64,000 bases of DNA from Nymphalis io (GCF_905147045.1 NC_065893.1:2356001-2420000), one strand, 5' to 3'. Positions 33,403 to 45,190 are shown, counted from the stretch's first letter. Notes: generated from the letters alone by a model not told the origin. Made by a program: numbers and translations.

Positions 33403-35104
33403 TTATATTACAGGCAATTGTCTTGAAAATGTAACAAATGCGTTGAGCCTAATACCCTAAAAATACAAAGTGGTATCAAATTATAGCGATGCCTGCGAAA
33501 TATTTGCGGCGAATCTCGTTCTATCCCGAGATTAAATTCACGACAAGATCCCCGGAATCCTCACGCACTGCCCGATTTAATCTGAGCGTTACCATCTAAA
33601 TTAATGTACAGTATTGAAACTAAATTTTAATTGTTATTATTATACGTTATTCAAATCTTTATTATCTAGTTTAATATGACATATATTTTCTTAGAATACC
33701 ACTGACATATTTTTAAAATTATAAGTAATACTTCCATTTTATACTTTGACACATAGATACAGTCTCTTAGCCGTTAGCTTAAATTGATCAAAGAGTAAAT
33801 TGACTGAACGTGAGTGCTCAAATCGATTTCGATGTAAGGAGCCCTTTTGGTCCGAAATTTGCCTTACCAGGTTAACTTGAAGAGGTACACGTAGATCCAC
33901 TTATTCTTTATTTGAATTTAAATATTAGCTATAGATAGGTGAGAAACAAAACCGCGTCTTATTTAATACCCAGTGAGTACCAATCAAAATCCTTGGCTGA
34001 CAAGCGTCAACATTTATCAGTGTCCCGGCAAACGACGGCAATTAACATTCCGCTATTGTTAGCATCGTCTCTGCTGCACCTATTGTCTATGGTTTATGAG
34101 TTACGTTTAATGTACCTGTCTCAGATACGTGTATTGTCTAAGTTGTCACAGGTTTTAGAATTAATTTACAACGATAATTCTAGAAACAAATTGAAACTCA
34201 AACAGCTTATTTTATTATAACATAAAAATACTTTTGATAAAGGAAATAAATTTCGACTTTAATTTGTCGATATACAATGTAAGAACCTATTGAGGAAAAT
34301 ACAAAAAAAGGCCAACAGACTTTTGGAGCCGCTTTAAAATGCTACTTAAGAGAGGGTAATAAACTATATATTGTGTAAAATCAAATAAACCCAGTGTTAA
34401 GGTTTTCTGTAAACTGTTTCTATTGCAATTATAAAATACATTGCGTAGCTACGTCACACCTAAAGCGTGTATAACCCAATGTGTTAGAAGAATAAGAGAT
34501 TATTAGATCTCATGTAAACAGTGGTTTATACTTCTAGTAGCGCAGTAGCTTATATTTTACAAGCAAAAATTACCACTCATGGTGAGTGCACAAGTTGCAC
34601 CTTTACCCTCCATTCCGCGAATATTTTAACAGCCCCTCAAATAGGTACCAAAAAGTGGTACGCTTGGTCATATAATTTTACGTACTTGTGGTATCTATTA
34701 CTGTATCTGTCTAGAGATTAAACAGATAATTTAGCAATATATTAATGTTCAAACTCAATGCAAATTGTGGTTGACTGTTTCAATTAATTGCTTTGATATA
34801 TTTATAGTGACAGACGTTCAATGACCTCTCTGTAGTATATATTAATTTGTATAATATTTAAATCAAAGACGCACAATTTTGTCAATAATTCATTGAAAAT
34901 TGGTTTCAATATTAAACGATATAATTATATTTTACATGATATTACAAAAAACACTTGAATATAAGAACATAAATATTTTTTAGATATACTTTGAACCAGA
35001 CATGTAATAATATTGTTTTCCTAAATGAAATTTGGCTATACAGAAATAATAATTCGTAGACTACAGTACACAAAAGTCTGGCAAAATCGATGGAGACAAT
35101 ACTT
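33403..35104. other. Intergenic; nothing firm
   Basis: A patch at about 33480-33600 is less AT-rich. The 93-codon frame at 33939-34220 has no motif and no flanking splice or promoter support, so I do not call it a gene. Confidence 0.45.
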
Positions 35105-35250
35105 CACTCATAATATTATGATGAGACGACAGACATGACTGCATAAAGATCTTTAGCAAACTAGCAGCTTTAAGTGCTTGAAAATTGCCAACTTCCTAGC
35201 TCCGAGTCGCTACTGAGAATTTTTTGACAGAAAAACCGAGAAATTTTTTT
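35105..35250 (-). repeat. SINE-B body fragment, decayed
   Basis: 'ttgccaacttcctagctccg', 'agtcgctactgagaattttt' and 'tgacagaaaaacc' correspond to the inverted middle of SINE-B. Both ends are lost. Confidence 0.6.
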
Positions 35251-35934
35251 TAAGTCTGATCATTGATTTATTCCAAAGATTTCGGTATCCTCAGCTATAT
35301 AACGTATAGACCGAGGGCGACCCACATCATGTATACATCTGTATTAACTACACACACAAATAATTTAATATATTGTTAATCAAATTATATTGGGAAGGTT
35401 TTTAAGGCTCGCCCTTTAGGCACAAGGTGCATAATAATTCAAGCATCATGGCAGATTTATATTTCTTGCAATACCAGTGCTTATACACAAAGATCATCGT
35501 CAAAGTGAAAGGTCTATGCCTTGTCTACCTTTCTTAAATTTATAAAAACAATGTTATTTTAAAATACTTTACTTGAAAATATTTTAAATAAACAGAATCG
35601 AAATAAATAAAAATATCAAGAAACACGCTATGCATTCGAATTGGGTGCATTCATTCCTTATTCAGTTTGATAGAACGATTCAGTTTTTATCTTGGAAGAA
35701 ACTAGATGAAAGGCACATTGATCAGTTTTATACATTTGCCGTCGTATCTTGAAATTCTGATTCAATTTGAAACTGCTAAATGGTGAAAATGTGTCATAAT
35801 TTATTCTTTAGTCTTTAAACGTTAATACTTTTTTTTACTTATACATATATTACCAAAGAAGCTTAAAATATACTCATGGTTCTGATTATTCATAGAAAAC
35901 ACTTTCACAATTATTTGCTATTTATACGAAAATA
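35251..35934. other. Intergenic; possible SINE-A trace
   Basis: 'ggcacaaggtgcataat' and 'tttcttgcaataccagtg' near 35420-35480 faintly resemble SINE-A. Nothing else is supported. Confidence 0.35.
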
Positions 35935-36020
35935 AGCCGTTGGATGCGATTAGCGCAAGACCAGCTTTGGTTGAAATCCTTGTCCAATGCTGGACGAAGG
36001 TCTCCCCAATGATATGATTG
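35935..36020. mobile_element. RTE-like 3' debris, rearranged
   Basis: The plus strand at about 35940-35975 translates to 'WMRLAQDQLWLKS', like 'WIRLAQDRENW' of the 19555 fragment. The adjoining 'tccaatgctggacgaaggtc' is the RTE C-terminal codons in the opposite orientation ('GETFVQHW' on the minus strand). It is too short for certainty. Confidence 0.4.
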
Positions 36021-37071
36021 AAGCACTTTGAAATACCTTATTTTACGCCAAATAAAATATTATTCAATGAGTACAAGCGCCTGAACTAGGTCGAGCCTGA
36101 GTTTCAAACGCTTGTGTCTTCCGATGACGTTCTGCAATTTTAAAAGTGACATGCTAAAATATATTACACTTTAATATTACAAGAATAGGCTGTTGCCAGC
36201 AGTAGTTTGTTTATGATGACAGTTTTTTTCCATCTACCGACTTATTTACAATTTGTATGGTTAAGCTACTGGAAATGCGAAATTTTATATATTTTTATAT
36301 AATTATATTAATAAAAATAAAATGTTATATCTTACTATGTCTGTTCTTGTATATGAACACTTTATTAATATTATTATTCTTTTAATATTTTAATTTTATT
36401 AATTTATTTGTGTTTTGTATGTGTCAGTCATATATTTATTAGATTGAAGCTTAAATTTTAAGTGGAAAAATATTAAGAATTTTATTTATTTTATTTTATA
36501 AGATGATAATGATGTTGATACAAATCAAATCCGCAAAAACACCTTTGATTACTTTATAATACAGATTACTATGGAAGTAATTATTAACAAAAACTTTTTT
36601 TACAAACTCTTATTGAACTTTACTTATTTGTATATTTATATCAAATATTTAAACTGAATTCTAAACCAATTGTACCCAACCGATTGAGCTGAAATTTCGC
36701 ACATACTTAGGGTACTGATGACAGAACAAACGAATATACAAAATTTTATCAATTTTCGTAAAAATAATGTTTGTAAAATTTTGAATAATATAATATTTTA
36801 TTTATGCGATTTTTTTTCCAAGTCAATTCACTATTCAATTTCAATAGTTTTAAATACCCATTAATCGGAACCGCTGGCAAGGCTTTTTACTACCGACTCA
36901 GCATGTTCTATAATCTGAGAGAACAAAGGTTCAACGGATGCACTTAACTGTGGCCTTTTATGTTTATATCGAACTCTATAATATAAGAATTTTACTACTT
37001 GATATGAATTTGAACAATACGTAATTATGATCTTTATTCACAGCTGATTTTAAATAAGCGATTAGTGAAAG
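36021..37071. other. Intergenic; nothing recognised
   Basis: AT-rich. 'gagctgaaatttcgcacata' near 36687 may be the tail of an unclassified repeat. Confidence 0.4.
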
Positions 37072-37352
37072 GGCCGAGGTGGCGCAATAATTAGAAAGAA
37101 GATTGTAAGTTCAAACCCAGGCAAGCACCACTGACTTTTATGTGCTTAATATATGTTTATAGTTAATCTCGTACTCGGCGGTAAGGGAATCATCGTGAGC
37201 TACATGTATCTAATTTGAATGAAACCATGCGATATGTGTATCCAACACACACAACACACATTGGAATGGGTTAAAGGAATTAGCTTCAAACGTTCTCCTC
37301 AAAAAGCTGATCAGGATTAAGCCCAATAATGAGACATTTACAGGCTGTTACG
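37072..37352 (+). repeat. SINE-C, full length but diverged
   Basis: 'ggccgaggtggcgcaataa', 'agttcaaacccaggcaagca', 'ctcgtactcggcggtaaggg', 'ttctcctcaaaaagc' and 'gacatttacaggctgttac' occur in order. There are many substitutions and small indels. Confidence 0.78.
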
Positions 37353-37431
37353 GGTTCAGCTTATATAAAAAAGTCAATGTTTTACTCATATAAATATTAT
37401 TATAATGTTTTATAGATATTATTTTATCTTT

Positions 37432-37710
37432 TTATTCATCATCATCATCGTACCAGTCGAAAGACGTCCACTGCTGGACAAAGGCCTCCCCCGAGGATTT
37501 CCACGTTGGCGAATCATTCAGGGGATATGCCATAATCGCCACGCTTGGCAGACGGGTTGGCGATCGCAGTAAGTTAGTCATAGTACTCAGAGAGACGCTG
37601 CTGCCCGTTCTCTTGTGTATATTCCCTCGGTCGACTTCTACGCCCCTTACGGGATGACGAATATCACCACCCCGGTGATATTCGTCACCGTCACCACACG
37701 GCATTTTTTC
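37432..37710 (-). mobile_element. Miniature internally deleted RTE derivative
   Basis: On the minus strand a 90-codon frame (37432-37704) begins with residues like the N-terminus of the intact RTE ('GSSVSLSTMTNLL', compare 'GSSVPPPINILPP'). It then jumps straight to the RTE C-terminus ('SGEAFVQQWTSFDW', compare 'LGEAYVQQWTTIGC'). The endonuclease and reverse transcriptase domains are absent and the frame is kept across the join. The end is a GAT-repeat tail. It is a non-autonomous element made of the two ends of an RTE-like parent that is not the 29703 element itself. Confidence 0.75.
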
Positions 37711-38305
37711 TTTTTATTTAACTTAGATTATTTTAAATATTTTCCAAATTAAATGATTGTATGGTACAAGTTAGTTTTTATTATGCTTTCAATCTCTAAT
37801 ATAGTATAAACTTATATTATTATATCAATTGATGTAGATGAAAGCATTTCGTACCAAATAAGATAGAATTAGATAGATTTGTACCGAATCAGTCTTAAAG
37901 AGAAATCGCTGAGTTTCTTGACGCTTTTTCTCAGTTGAATTCACATTCCCAACCGGTGATTTACATTTAACTAACCTGGTATATCCGTTGAGTGAAGTTT
38001 TAAAAATGGTTTCTGAATGTTGATAATAATTTTTTATTGAATCACAGTGACAGCTTAATGAAAACAAATAAGTCGAACAAGGCATATTGCAATGTCATTG
38101 AATTTGATATTCCGCGAATAATTTTGTGTGCTTTTTTATTCTTTTTTTAATTAAACATGCGTACATAAAACAAAATATTCTATTTTTTTTATGGCATTGT
38201 TTTTGTTAATCTACACATTATCGTGTAGGCATTTACAGGGCCAGATATAGGCGAAGTAAAGGAGAGCCCTTTTGCAACACAAACTTTTAAATAAGACAAA
38301 TATAA
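37711..38305. other. Intergenic; nothing recognised
   Basis: No supported feature. Confidence 0.5.
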
Positions 38306-38440
38306 TCAGCTCCATCAATGCGGGTTGGAATCACATTGTAGATTTTCATCCGCAAAGTTTCCTCAGGATGTTTTTAAGCACATAAAAATTCAATAGCGCT
38401 TGCCTGGGCTTGAGCGCTTTAAATCATCCGTTGATATTCA
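38306..38440 (-). repeat. SINE-C fragment, diverged
   Basis: The plus strand reads 'atcaatgcgggttggaatca', 'gtttcctcaggatgttttta', 'agcacataaaaattcaatag' and 'cgcttgcctgggcttgagcg', which is the inverted SINE-C body and part of the head. Confidence 0.7.
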
Positions 38441-39371
38441 TGATTATTTGTTTAGTTAATTATTTATCCAAATTCAAATTAACATAGTAAATTTAAATGA
38501 GCAACATCTAAAAGCAATACACGTAACATTTAAGTAACATATAAAGACAAGAGGCAATAGGAAACGTTAAGTACAATACGGATAAATAGGTAACGTGGAA
38601 TATATTATAGACACGTGAAATTCATTACAATATACCGTCTAAAGGAAAACACTTTGAATCGTTAATGTAATGCCTTAAGCGTAACACCGAAAACACTTAC
38701 TTACTCTTGTAAAAGCGCTGTGAAAGACGTAATCACTGATTAAGACTTAAGCTCTATTGATTTTGTGTAATCTACCTTAAATTGTGATGTTCTTAGAGAT
38801 AAAATGAAACGAATTTACAGTAACATTTGATAAAATGTGGCAATAGAGAAATATAAGGTCTTCACTGTTGAAAATATTAAAAATAAAATGTCGAGGAAAA
38901 TAAAATGAATATAATATGATTATATAAATAGCATACATTGTTCGTGTATCATATAATATCACACACATACTATTTAGGAGTTATTGATTTTATGTTAAAT
39001 CCACTTATGATTTCGAAAATAAAATATAAAAAGTAACAAGATATACGTGAAATAAAATTCAAAAAATGAACATTAGTTGTTCTATTTTTGAATAAATCAA
39101 AGCGCTTCGAAAAATATTCCGATACGCATTTTTAAATTCTCTTCATCAATAAAGCCAGTTGGGCAGATCTTTTAAAGCGTTTATTTGACTTACAGTTTTG
39201 TGATTTTCTCGTTTCCTTTGGGAGTCACGTTACCTCGTTTAATCATCACACATGTACGGCGCCCTCTAGCGGGCCAGCAAAGAGTTGAATTACCGCTCTC
39301 ACCTCACGGGATTATTTTAGAGACTCTACCACTGAAACTCGTTTTATTTATTTTTTATTTTATTTATAATA
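38441..39371. other. Intergenic; nothing firm
   Basis: AT-rich; no exon seen. The block at about 38450-38550 ('aattcaaattaacatag') may be a LINE tail, but I cannot place it. Confidence 0.4.
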
Positions 39372-39429
39372 TGTAGGAAGGCTGGCAAATAAGTTACCAC
39401 CATTCATAGTTATTGGCATTGTCAGATAC
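39372..39429 (-). repeat. SINE-A, 3' remnant, outer layer of a nest
   Basis: 'taggaaggctggcaaataag' and 'ttattggcattgtcagata' are the inverted 3' end of an old SINE-A. Its continuation lies beyond the inserts, at 39821-39867. Confidence 0.55.
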
Positions 39430-39535
39430 TGGTGGTACCGACTGTACTGGCCGTCGTCGCGTTTGGACTCTACTACCACTTACCATCAGGTGGAGTAGAG
39501 TCATTTGCCATCCCGGGGCATATAAAAAAAAAAAA
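39430..39535 (+). repeat. SINE-A-related 3' end with poly(A), middle layer
   Basis: 'ccacttaccatcaggtgg' followed by 'gtcatttgccatcc' and 'gcatataaaaaaaaa' is a SINE-A-like 3' end of a different subfamily, similar to the end of the 52058 copy ('ggtcatttgcctatcc'). Confidence 0.5.
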
Positions 39536-39540
39536 ATTTA

Positions 39541-39808
39541 CTTGGGGTAGGGCTTTGTGCAAGCTCTTCTGGGTAGGTACCACCCACTCATCAGATATTC
39601 TACCGCTGTTGTTTCGATTTGAAAGATGAGTTAGCCAGTGTAACTATCGACACTAGGGACATAACATCTTAGTTCCCAAAGCTGGTGGCGCATTGACTAT
39701 GTAAGCGATATTTAACATTTCTTACAATGCCAATGTGTATGGGCGTTGGTAACAACTTACCATCAGGTGGCCCATATGCTCGTCTACCTACCTATTTTAT
39801 ATAAAAAA
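39541..39808 (+). repeat. SINE-A, near full length, inner layer
   Basis: A complete plus copy from 'ttggggtagggctttgtgc' to 'tattttatataaaaaaa', inserted next to the poly(A) of the previous copy. Confidence 0.82.
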
Positions 39809-39820
39809 AGAAATATTAAC

Positions 39821-39867
39821 CAATTTACATTACCAATGCACCACCAACCTTGGGAACTATGATATTA
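39821..39867 (-). repeat. SINE-A remnant, right side of the outer layer
   Basis: 'acattaccaatgcaccaccaaccttgggaac' (in part) is the middle of an inverted SINE-A, as expected if 39372-39429 was once continuous with it. Confidence 0.6.
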
Positions 39868-39988
39868 ATGTTTTGTTTCAGTTTAATCGGTACTATCTTT
39901 ATTGGTACATTGACATATGAATGCTACGATATTATTGGCAATTTGACATTATGTAAATATTATATAATGTTTATCGTCAATATAATGT

Positions 39989-40002
39989 AAGGCTTAACAT
40001 AA
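39989..40002. repeat. Target-site duplication, R1-element 5' side
   Basis: 'aaggcttaacataa' is repeated exactly at 45191-45204. Confidence 0.92.
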
Positions 40003-40286
40003 GTAGGAATGACGGTTCGGCCGTCGTCGAGTGAGGTTGTGTGCATACGCTTCTTATTTACGCTTTCCGAATGTTTCACGACTACCCACTTTGGCTTTGT
40101 TTATTGGTTTCTGATTTTCTGACGCGTCATATTATTGAATTTTGGCTTGAATATGGACTTTTGTTTTGTTTAAGAATTGGTTTCGTTGTTTGGTGTAGGT
40201 CTTTATAGACCTATTTTTATTTTTATTTCAGGTATAAGTCTTTTATAGACAAATTGTTGTTTTGAGTTGTTTTTTTTTCGTTTTTT

Positions 40287-41986
40287 GTGTTGACGATGGA
40301 CACGGAGATTTCCTCAGATGCCTTTGCTGGTCGGAAGCGCCCACGCGTGGGCTTAGGCATTTTCGACTCTGGCTCTGATACTGAGACAGAAGGACGAGTT
40401 ACGGCGAAGTGTAATAGTGCACGTCGCGGGAAGCCCACTTCGAAGGGACACGGAAGTGTCCTAACTCGGGCTAAAGCTGAGCTTGAGGCGAAAGCCGCCG
40501 AAGCCAGGGAGGAGGCGTTCGAGCGCTCCTTAAGAAGTCGGGCTTTCCGTAAAAATGCAACCGAAGTCGTGCTGGACTCTGACGAATCCTCTTCCTCGGA
40601 TGTCCGTAGAGAGGATCCCATAAAATTGGGTGCCGAGGAGCTGCGTGCGGAGGCTGGCGGCAACGCAGCGCTCATTTAAGAGGTGGCCCAAAAGTCGGGC
40701 AATTTGAAGAGTGGCTTCATTAAGAAGCTAAAAGATTCGGCGGCTTCGCTTCAGTGTATCGTCGATGCTCTGGCGTCAAGGACTGAAGCGGAGGAGACCC
40801 GCAGGCTCCGTGCGGTTAATGGTCGCCTCCGCAAAGAAATTTACGACCTAAAGACCGAGTTTAAGGCGCATCGCCGCGAGTTCACCGAGATGTTCACTAG
40901 CCCCTTGCAAGATTTGAAGGCTTTGGAAGAATTCAGGGCCTCAATTGTCTCGTCAGTCGGCGTAATGATAAACGCCAAGTTGGCGGGAATTGAGGAGCGC
41001 CTCCTTCCTGCGAAGATACACCGTCCCCCGCTAGCCGCGGACATAAGGCGGGATGCGATGCAGGAAACTGCACCTACGTATGCGCAGGCCACCCGCCCGG
41101 TCCAACCAAAAAATGCTGCAGCCGTACCCAAGTGCGTTCATCCGTCCGCCCCATCCAAGCCAGCTGCCTCAGTCGCACTGGCAACACCGATAGCTGGCCC
41201 ATCGAATATCCCAACCGCGCCAGAGTTTCAACCACGGGAGGTCCAAGAGACGTCTTGGTCTACCGTGGTCAAGAGAGGAAAGAAGGAGAAAGCTTCCCCG
41301 CCAGCCGAAATCTCCGCTCCAGTTATCTCAGCGGTGACAAAGACACAAGCGGCCAAGCCAAAGCTGACCACCCCTTAAACCGCTGCAGTTATTGTCACGT
41401 TGCAACCGGAGGCGGAAGAGAAGGGCGTAACATACGCACAGGTCCTGGAGCAAGCCGAACAGGGCATAAAGCTCCAGGACCTCGGGATCTGTAGCGGACT
41501 TAAGGTCGGTCGCTCGGCAACAGGGGCCAGAGTACGCCTGAGGCAGTCAAGTGTGGAGCGTTGCAGCGTGGACCCGGATATATGGGTATAGTCCGCGTCA
41601 CCTGTCCCATTACGGTGGCGAAGAAGCTGTCCAACGCCGGTCGTCTTCTGGTAGGGTGGAGCTCAGCCAAAGTGTATGTCCTGGAACAGCGCCCTCTGCG
41701 CTGTTACAAATGCATGGGCGTTGGACACACAAAGATGCTCTGCCCATCCAAGGCGGAACGAGGTGGGCTTTGCTTCCGGTGTGGTATCGAGGGCCACAAG
41801 TCTTCGACCTGCACTGGAAAGCTGCACTGTGCAGTATGTGCGGATGCTGGAAGACCCTCTGGGCACGTGATGGGCTCGGGAGAGTGTAACTCTCCCTTTA
41901 CAAAAGGAAAGATGGTATTAGGCACTCACACCATTACCAACGTCGGACGGCGCCAGGCCGAAGAGGAAGCACCCATGTCAACATGA
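40287..41986 (+). pseudogene. R1-clade ORF1 (gag-like nucleic-acid-binding protein), broken
   Basis: The frame opens at the Met of 'MLTMDTEISSDAF' (the Met three codons later is an equally plausible start) and continues in one frame with in-frame TAA codons at 40677-40679 and 41376-41378. A frameshift at about 41560-41590 leads to the last segment. The middle is alanine- and lysine-rich with coiled-coil-like character. The C-terminal part carries two perfect CX2CX4HX4C knuckles, 'CYKCMGVGHTKMLC' and 'CFRCGIEGHKSSTC', and a third Cys/His cluster starting 'CAVCADAG'. It would bind element RNA into a particle. The stop TGA overlaps the ORF2 ATG as ATGA. Large antisense frames here are shadows. 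Confidence 0.85.
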
Positions 41987-44933
41987 GCGACAAACTCAGC
42001 TTCCTCCAGACGAACGTCAACCACTGCGCCGGGGCTCAGGACCTGCTACTGCAGTCCATGGCGGAGTGGCAAATCGACCTGGCTGTGGCCTGCGAGCCCT
42101 ATTTCGTCCCTCCCTTATCTCACTGGGTAGAGGACTTGGACGGCACCGTGGCAGTCCTCACTCGGAACGGTACGGGTCCTTCCCTCTCACTCATTGAGAG
42201 GGGCTCGGGCTACGTAGTGGCGGGATGGGGAGAGTACGTAGTAGTAGGAACGTACTTCTCTCCCAACCACGGCCTGGTGGAGTTCGAGAGCTACCTCGGT
42301 TCTGTCGGAGTTACAGTGTCCAGGTAGTCGCCGAAACCGATAGTGGTTCTCGGTGACTTCAATGCGAAATCACGTGCCTGGGGAAATCCTGCCACAAACC
42401 CGCGAGGGAGGGCTGGCCAGGTGTGAGCCCTACTCTCCAGCCTGTCCCTACTTAACGAGGGGCAGGTGCACATCTGCGTGAGGCAGCAGGGAGGGTCCGT
42501 GGTGGACTTATCGTTCGCTACGCCTGTTACGCCTGTGGAGACTCTGTCGGACCATAGATACATCCGGTTTGAGATCTCCACCTCTTGCAGGCGAGCGGAA
42601 CCTCTGAGGGTGCCAACCACGCTCCCCAGGTGGTCCCTTGGCCAGTTGGTTCGTGAGCTGGTCAGGGAAGCTGCTATCGTGCAGCGGTGGGGTTTCGCGG
42701 AAAGAAGGGAGGGTGCCAGTGTCGACGAGCTGGCGGACCGCATGCGCAGCGCTCTAAAGGAGGTGTGCGATGCGGCCATGCCGAGGACCCAGCGCAGGGT
42801 ACCGCGCCGTCAGGTATACTGGTGGTCGCCCGAAATAGCGGAGCTTCGAGCGACATGTAACCGGGCGTGGAGGGCATACGTCCGCTGTCGCAGGCACAAC
42901 GGCCTCGACGCGGACTTGGAGGGACGGCTGTGGGCCACTTATCGCCAGCTGAAAAAGGAGCTGCAGCAGGTGATAAGTCAAGCTAAGGAGAGAGCAAGGG
43001 AGGAGCTTCTGGTGGGCCTGAACAGGGACCCGTGGGGACGCCCGTACCGTGGTGTGCGAGGAAAGTTCCGCACACACGGCGCCCCTGCGACGGAACTGTT
43101 GCCGCCGGATCTCCTCGTGCGACTGGTTGGTGAATTATTTCCCCAACCAGGCGAACACGTCCCACCAAGTATGGCCCCTCGCTCTGTAAAAGATGACAGT
43201 GCGGCTCTACCACACGTTACGGAGCGAAAGATGGAGATGGCCCTCGATCGATTGAGGGCCAGAACCACAGCGCCGGTTCCGGACGGGGTTCCAGGGCGTA
43301 TTCTGCGTGACGCCCTGGAACATCTAGGTGGGAGGCTTCGGGAACTGTTTGATGAATGTCTTTCCAGTGGGCAGTTTCCGAAGCTGTGGAAGGAGGGAAA
43401 CTTGGTTCTGTTGCCGAAGGAAGGGCGTCCACTCGATTCTCCTTCGGCATATAGGCCAATTGTACTGCTGAATGAGACGGGCAAGCTCTTCGAGAAGATC
43501 CTCGCTGCCCGTCTTATTCAGCACCTCAACGAGGTGGGACCGGGTCTTTCAGAGGTTCAGTACGGGTTCAGGGAGCGTCGATCAAACATTGACGCCCTGG
43601 ACGCCCTAAAGACCTGGACCACCGAGGCGGTGGCCCGAGGAGACGTAGTCCTGGCGGTATCGCTGGACGTAGCGAACGCCTTTAACAGTCTTCCCTTCGA
43701 GACTATAAGGGAGTTACTCTGATACCATTGGGTGCCTTCCTACCTCAGAAGGCTGTTGGGGGCATACCTCCGGGACCGAGTGGTCCTCTGGGAGGGGGGC
43801 GATGGGCGACTTGTCCAGCGTTGGGTAGGCTGCGGCGTTCCACAGGGGTCGGTACTCGGCTCAATCCTGTGGAACGTCGGATTCGATTGGCTCCTTAGGG
43901 CCCCCATCCTTCCCGGAATGAGGGTGTTGTGCTACGTGGATGAAACCCTCATCACGGCGATGGGCCGGACCTTTCAGGAGGCGGCCCGCCTGGCCGAGGT
44001 CGGAGTATCGCTTACGATGGACCGGATTGGGATGCTGGGCTTGAGGTGATGCTTGGGTCTCTGTCACAAAAACAGAGGCCCTCCTATTCCACGGTCATGA
44101 GGTATCTGGGCCTGATCCTGGACGGAAGATGGAGCTTCAGGCAGCATTTTGTCCAACTCGGCCCGAAGCTCATAAGCAATGCTGCTGCCCTCACCGCTTG
44201 TAACAGAGCTCTTCTGCGGAGGCCGCAAAGAGTCATAGCGGTGAGAGCGATACGTGGGTACCGTACGGTGTCATGGACGGCAGCGATACTTCTCGCGAGC
44301 GATCCGCCCTGGGAACTCCAGGCAGAGGTGCTTGCGGAAGTGCACCGGTTCCGGGTGGAAACGAGGTCAAGCGGCGTCCGTCCAGGATCGGCGGAGGTTG
44401 AGCGAGTCAGGGCCCTAGCCCAGCGAGCCTTGATTTATAGGTGGGAGGAGGACCTGAGGTCCCCCTCGGCAGGCCTAGTGACAGTGGAGGTGGTCCGCCC
44501 CCACTTGAGTCGCTGGGTGGAACGGAGTCACGGCATACTCACATTCAGGCTGACGCAGGTACTTACCGGACTCGGTTGTTTCGGTAAGTACCTGCACCGG
44601 ATAGCGAGGCGGGAGGTGACACCCTCCTGCCATGAGTGTGGTGCGCCTTCGGACACAGCGCGCCACACTCTGATGGAGTGTGCCGCTTGGGGACCTCAGC
44701 GCCTGTCCCTGGCGGCCTTAGTCGGTGAAGACCTCTCGCTGCCGAGTGTGATAAATGCCATGCTTGGTAGCGAGAGGTGCTGGTTGGAGACGGTCTCCTT
44801 ATGCGAAAATGTCATGTCGCAGAAGGAAGCAGCGGAGCGGGAGCGTGAGGAGAGGGCCTCCGCTGACTCGCTTCGCCGAAGAAGACCGGGGAGAAGGCGT
44901 CGGCGCTGTGCGCATCTTCTCCTCCCGCCCTAA
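41983..44933 (+). pseudogene. R1-clade ORF2 (endonuclease and reverse transcriptase), broken
   Basis: The AP-like endonuclease opens 'MSDKLSFLQTNVNHC', with 'ACEPYFVPP', 'IVVLGDFNAKS' and 'LSDHRYI' in order. The reverse transcriptase has 'APVPDGVPGRIL', 'SAYRPIVLLNETGK', 'QYGFRERRSNIDAL', 'VSLDVANAFNSL' and 'GVPQGSVLGSILWN'. The catalytic box reads 'CYVDETL' at 43930-43950, where the family has YADD. A C-terminal 'CHECGAPSDTARHTLMEC' (CX2CX8HX4C) closes the protein. In-frame stops are at 42325-42327, 42424-42426, 43720-43722 and 44047-44049, and a frameshift near 44046 moves the end to another frame. About 980 codons in all, close to the R1-clade norm. It cannot make an active enzyme as it stands. 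Confidence 0.9.
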
Positions 44934-45190
44934 GTGTTGACGGGGTTAGGGGGTCTTTGTACCCTGAGAACCCCCTAGGATTTGGAGGCCTGCAGAGGCG
45001 GGCCAACCGTCGGGGACTCACGGTAGTATGCGCAAGCGATCCCGTGACGCCCCTCGAAAAGGCGGTGTGGGTACCGCTGGTTTTTTAAAGGGTATTCCGG
45101 CGCATACTTGGCGCCGGCGAGTCCCACATACCCCCCCCCCCCACTTCAAGTGGAGGAAATGCTTAAACGCGTTTTTCCAGCGAAAAAAAA

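Larger units (their letters stand above)
40003..45190 (+). mobile_element. Full-length R1-clade LINE, coding region broken
   Basis: The 5188-bp element is bracketed by a perfect 14-bp duplication. It has a 5' leader (40003-40286), ORF1 with zinc knuckles, ORF2 with AP-like endonuclease, reverse transcriptase and C-terminal CCHC, a 3' region with a C-run at about 45131, and a short A-tail. GC content is far above the flanks. Two overlapping ORFs with ORF1 CCHC motifs and ORF2 APE-RT-CCHC are the R1-clade plan. Several stops and frameshifts make it defective. No telomeric or rDNA target is visible, so it is not at a known R1, TRAS or SART site. Confidence 0.92.

Noticed and set aside
33939..34220. 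93-codon plus frame as a small gene
   Set aside because: Leucine-rich but without domain, splice or promoter support, and nothing nearby continues it.
40223..40675. 150-codon minus-strand frame
   Set aside because: Antisense shadow of R1 ORF1; serine/alanine-rich composition follows from the opposite strand.
42291..43484. 162- and 168-codon minus-strand frames
   Set aside because: Antisense shadows of the R1 ORF2 reverse transcriptase region, which is GC-rich and therefore poor in stops.
40003..45190. R1 element as a telomeric TRAS/SART or rDNA-inserted R1
   Set aside because: The flanks are ordinary AT-rich DNA with a 14-bp duplication. No telomeric TTAGG repeats or rDNA are present.
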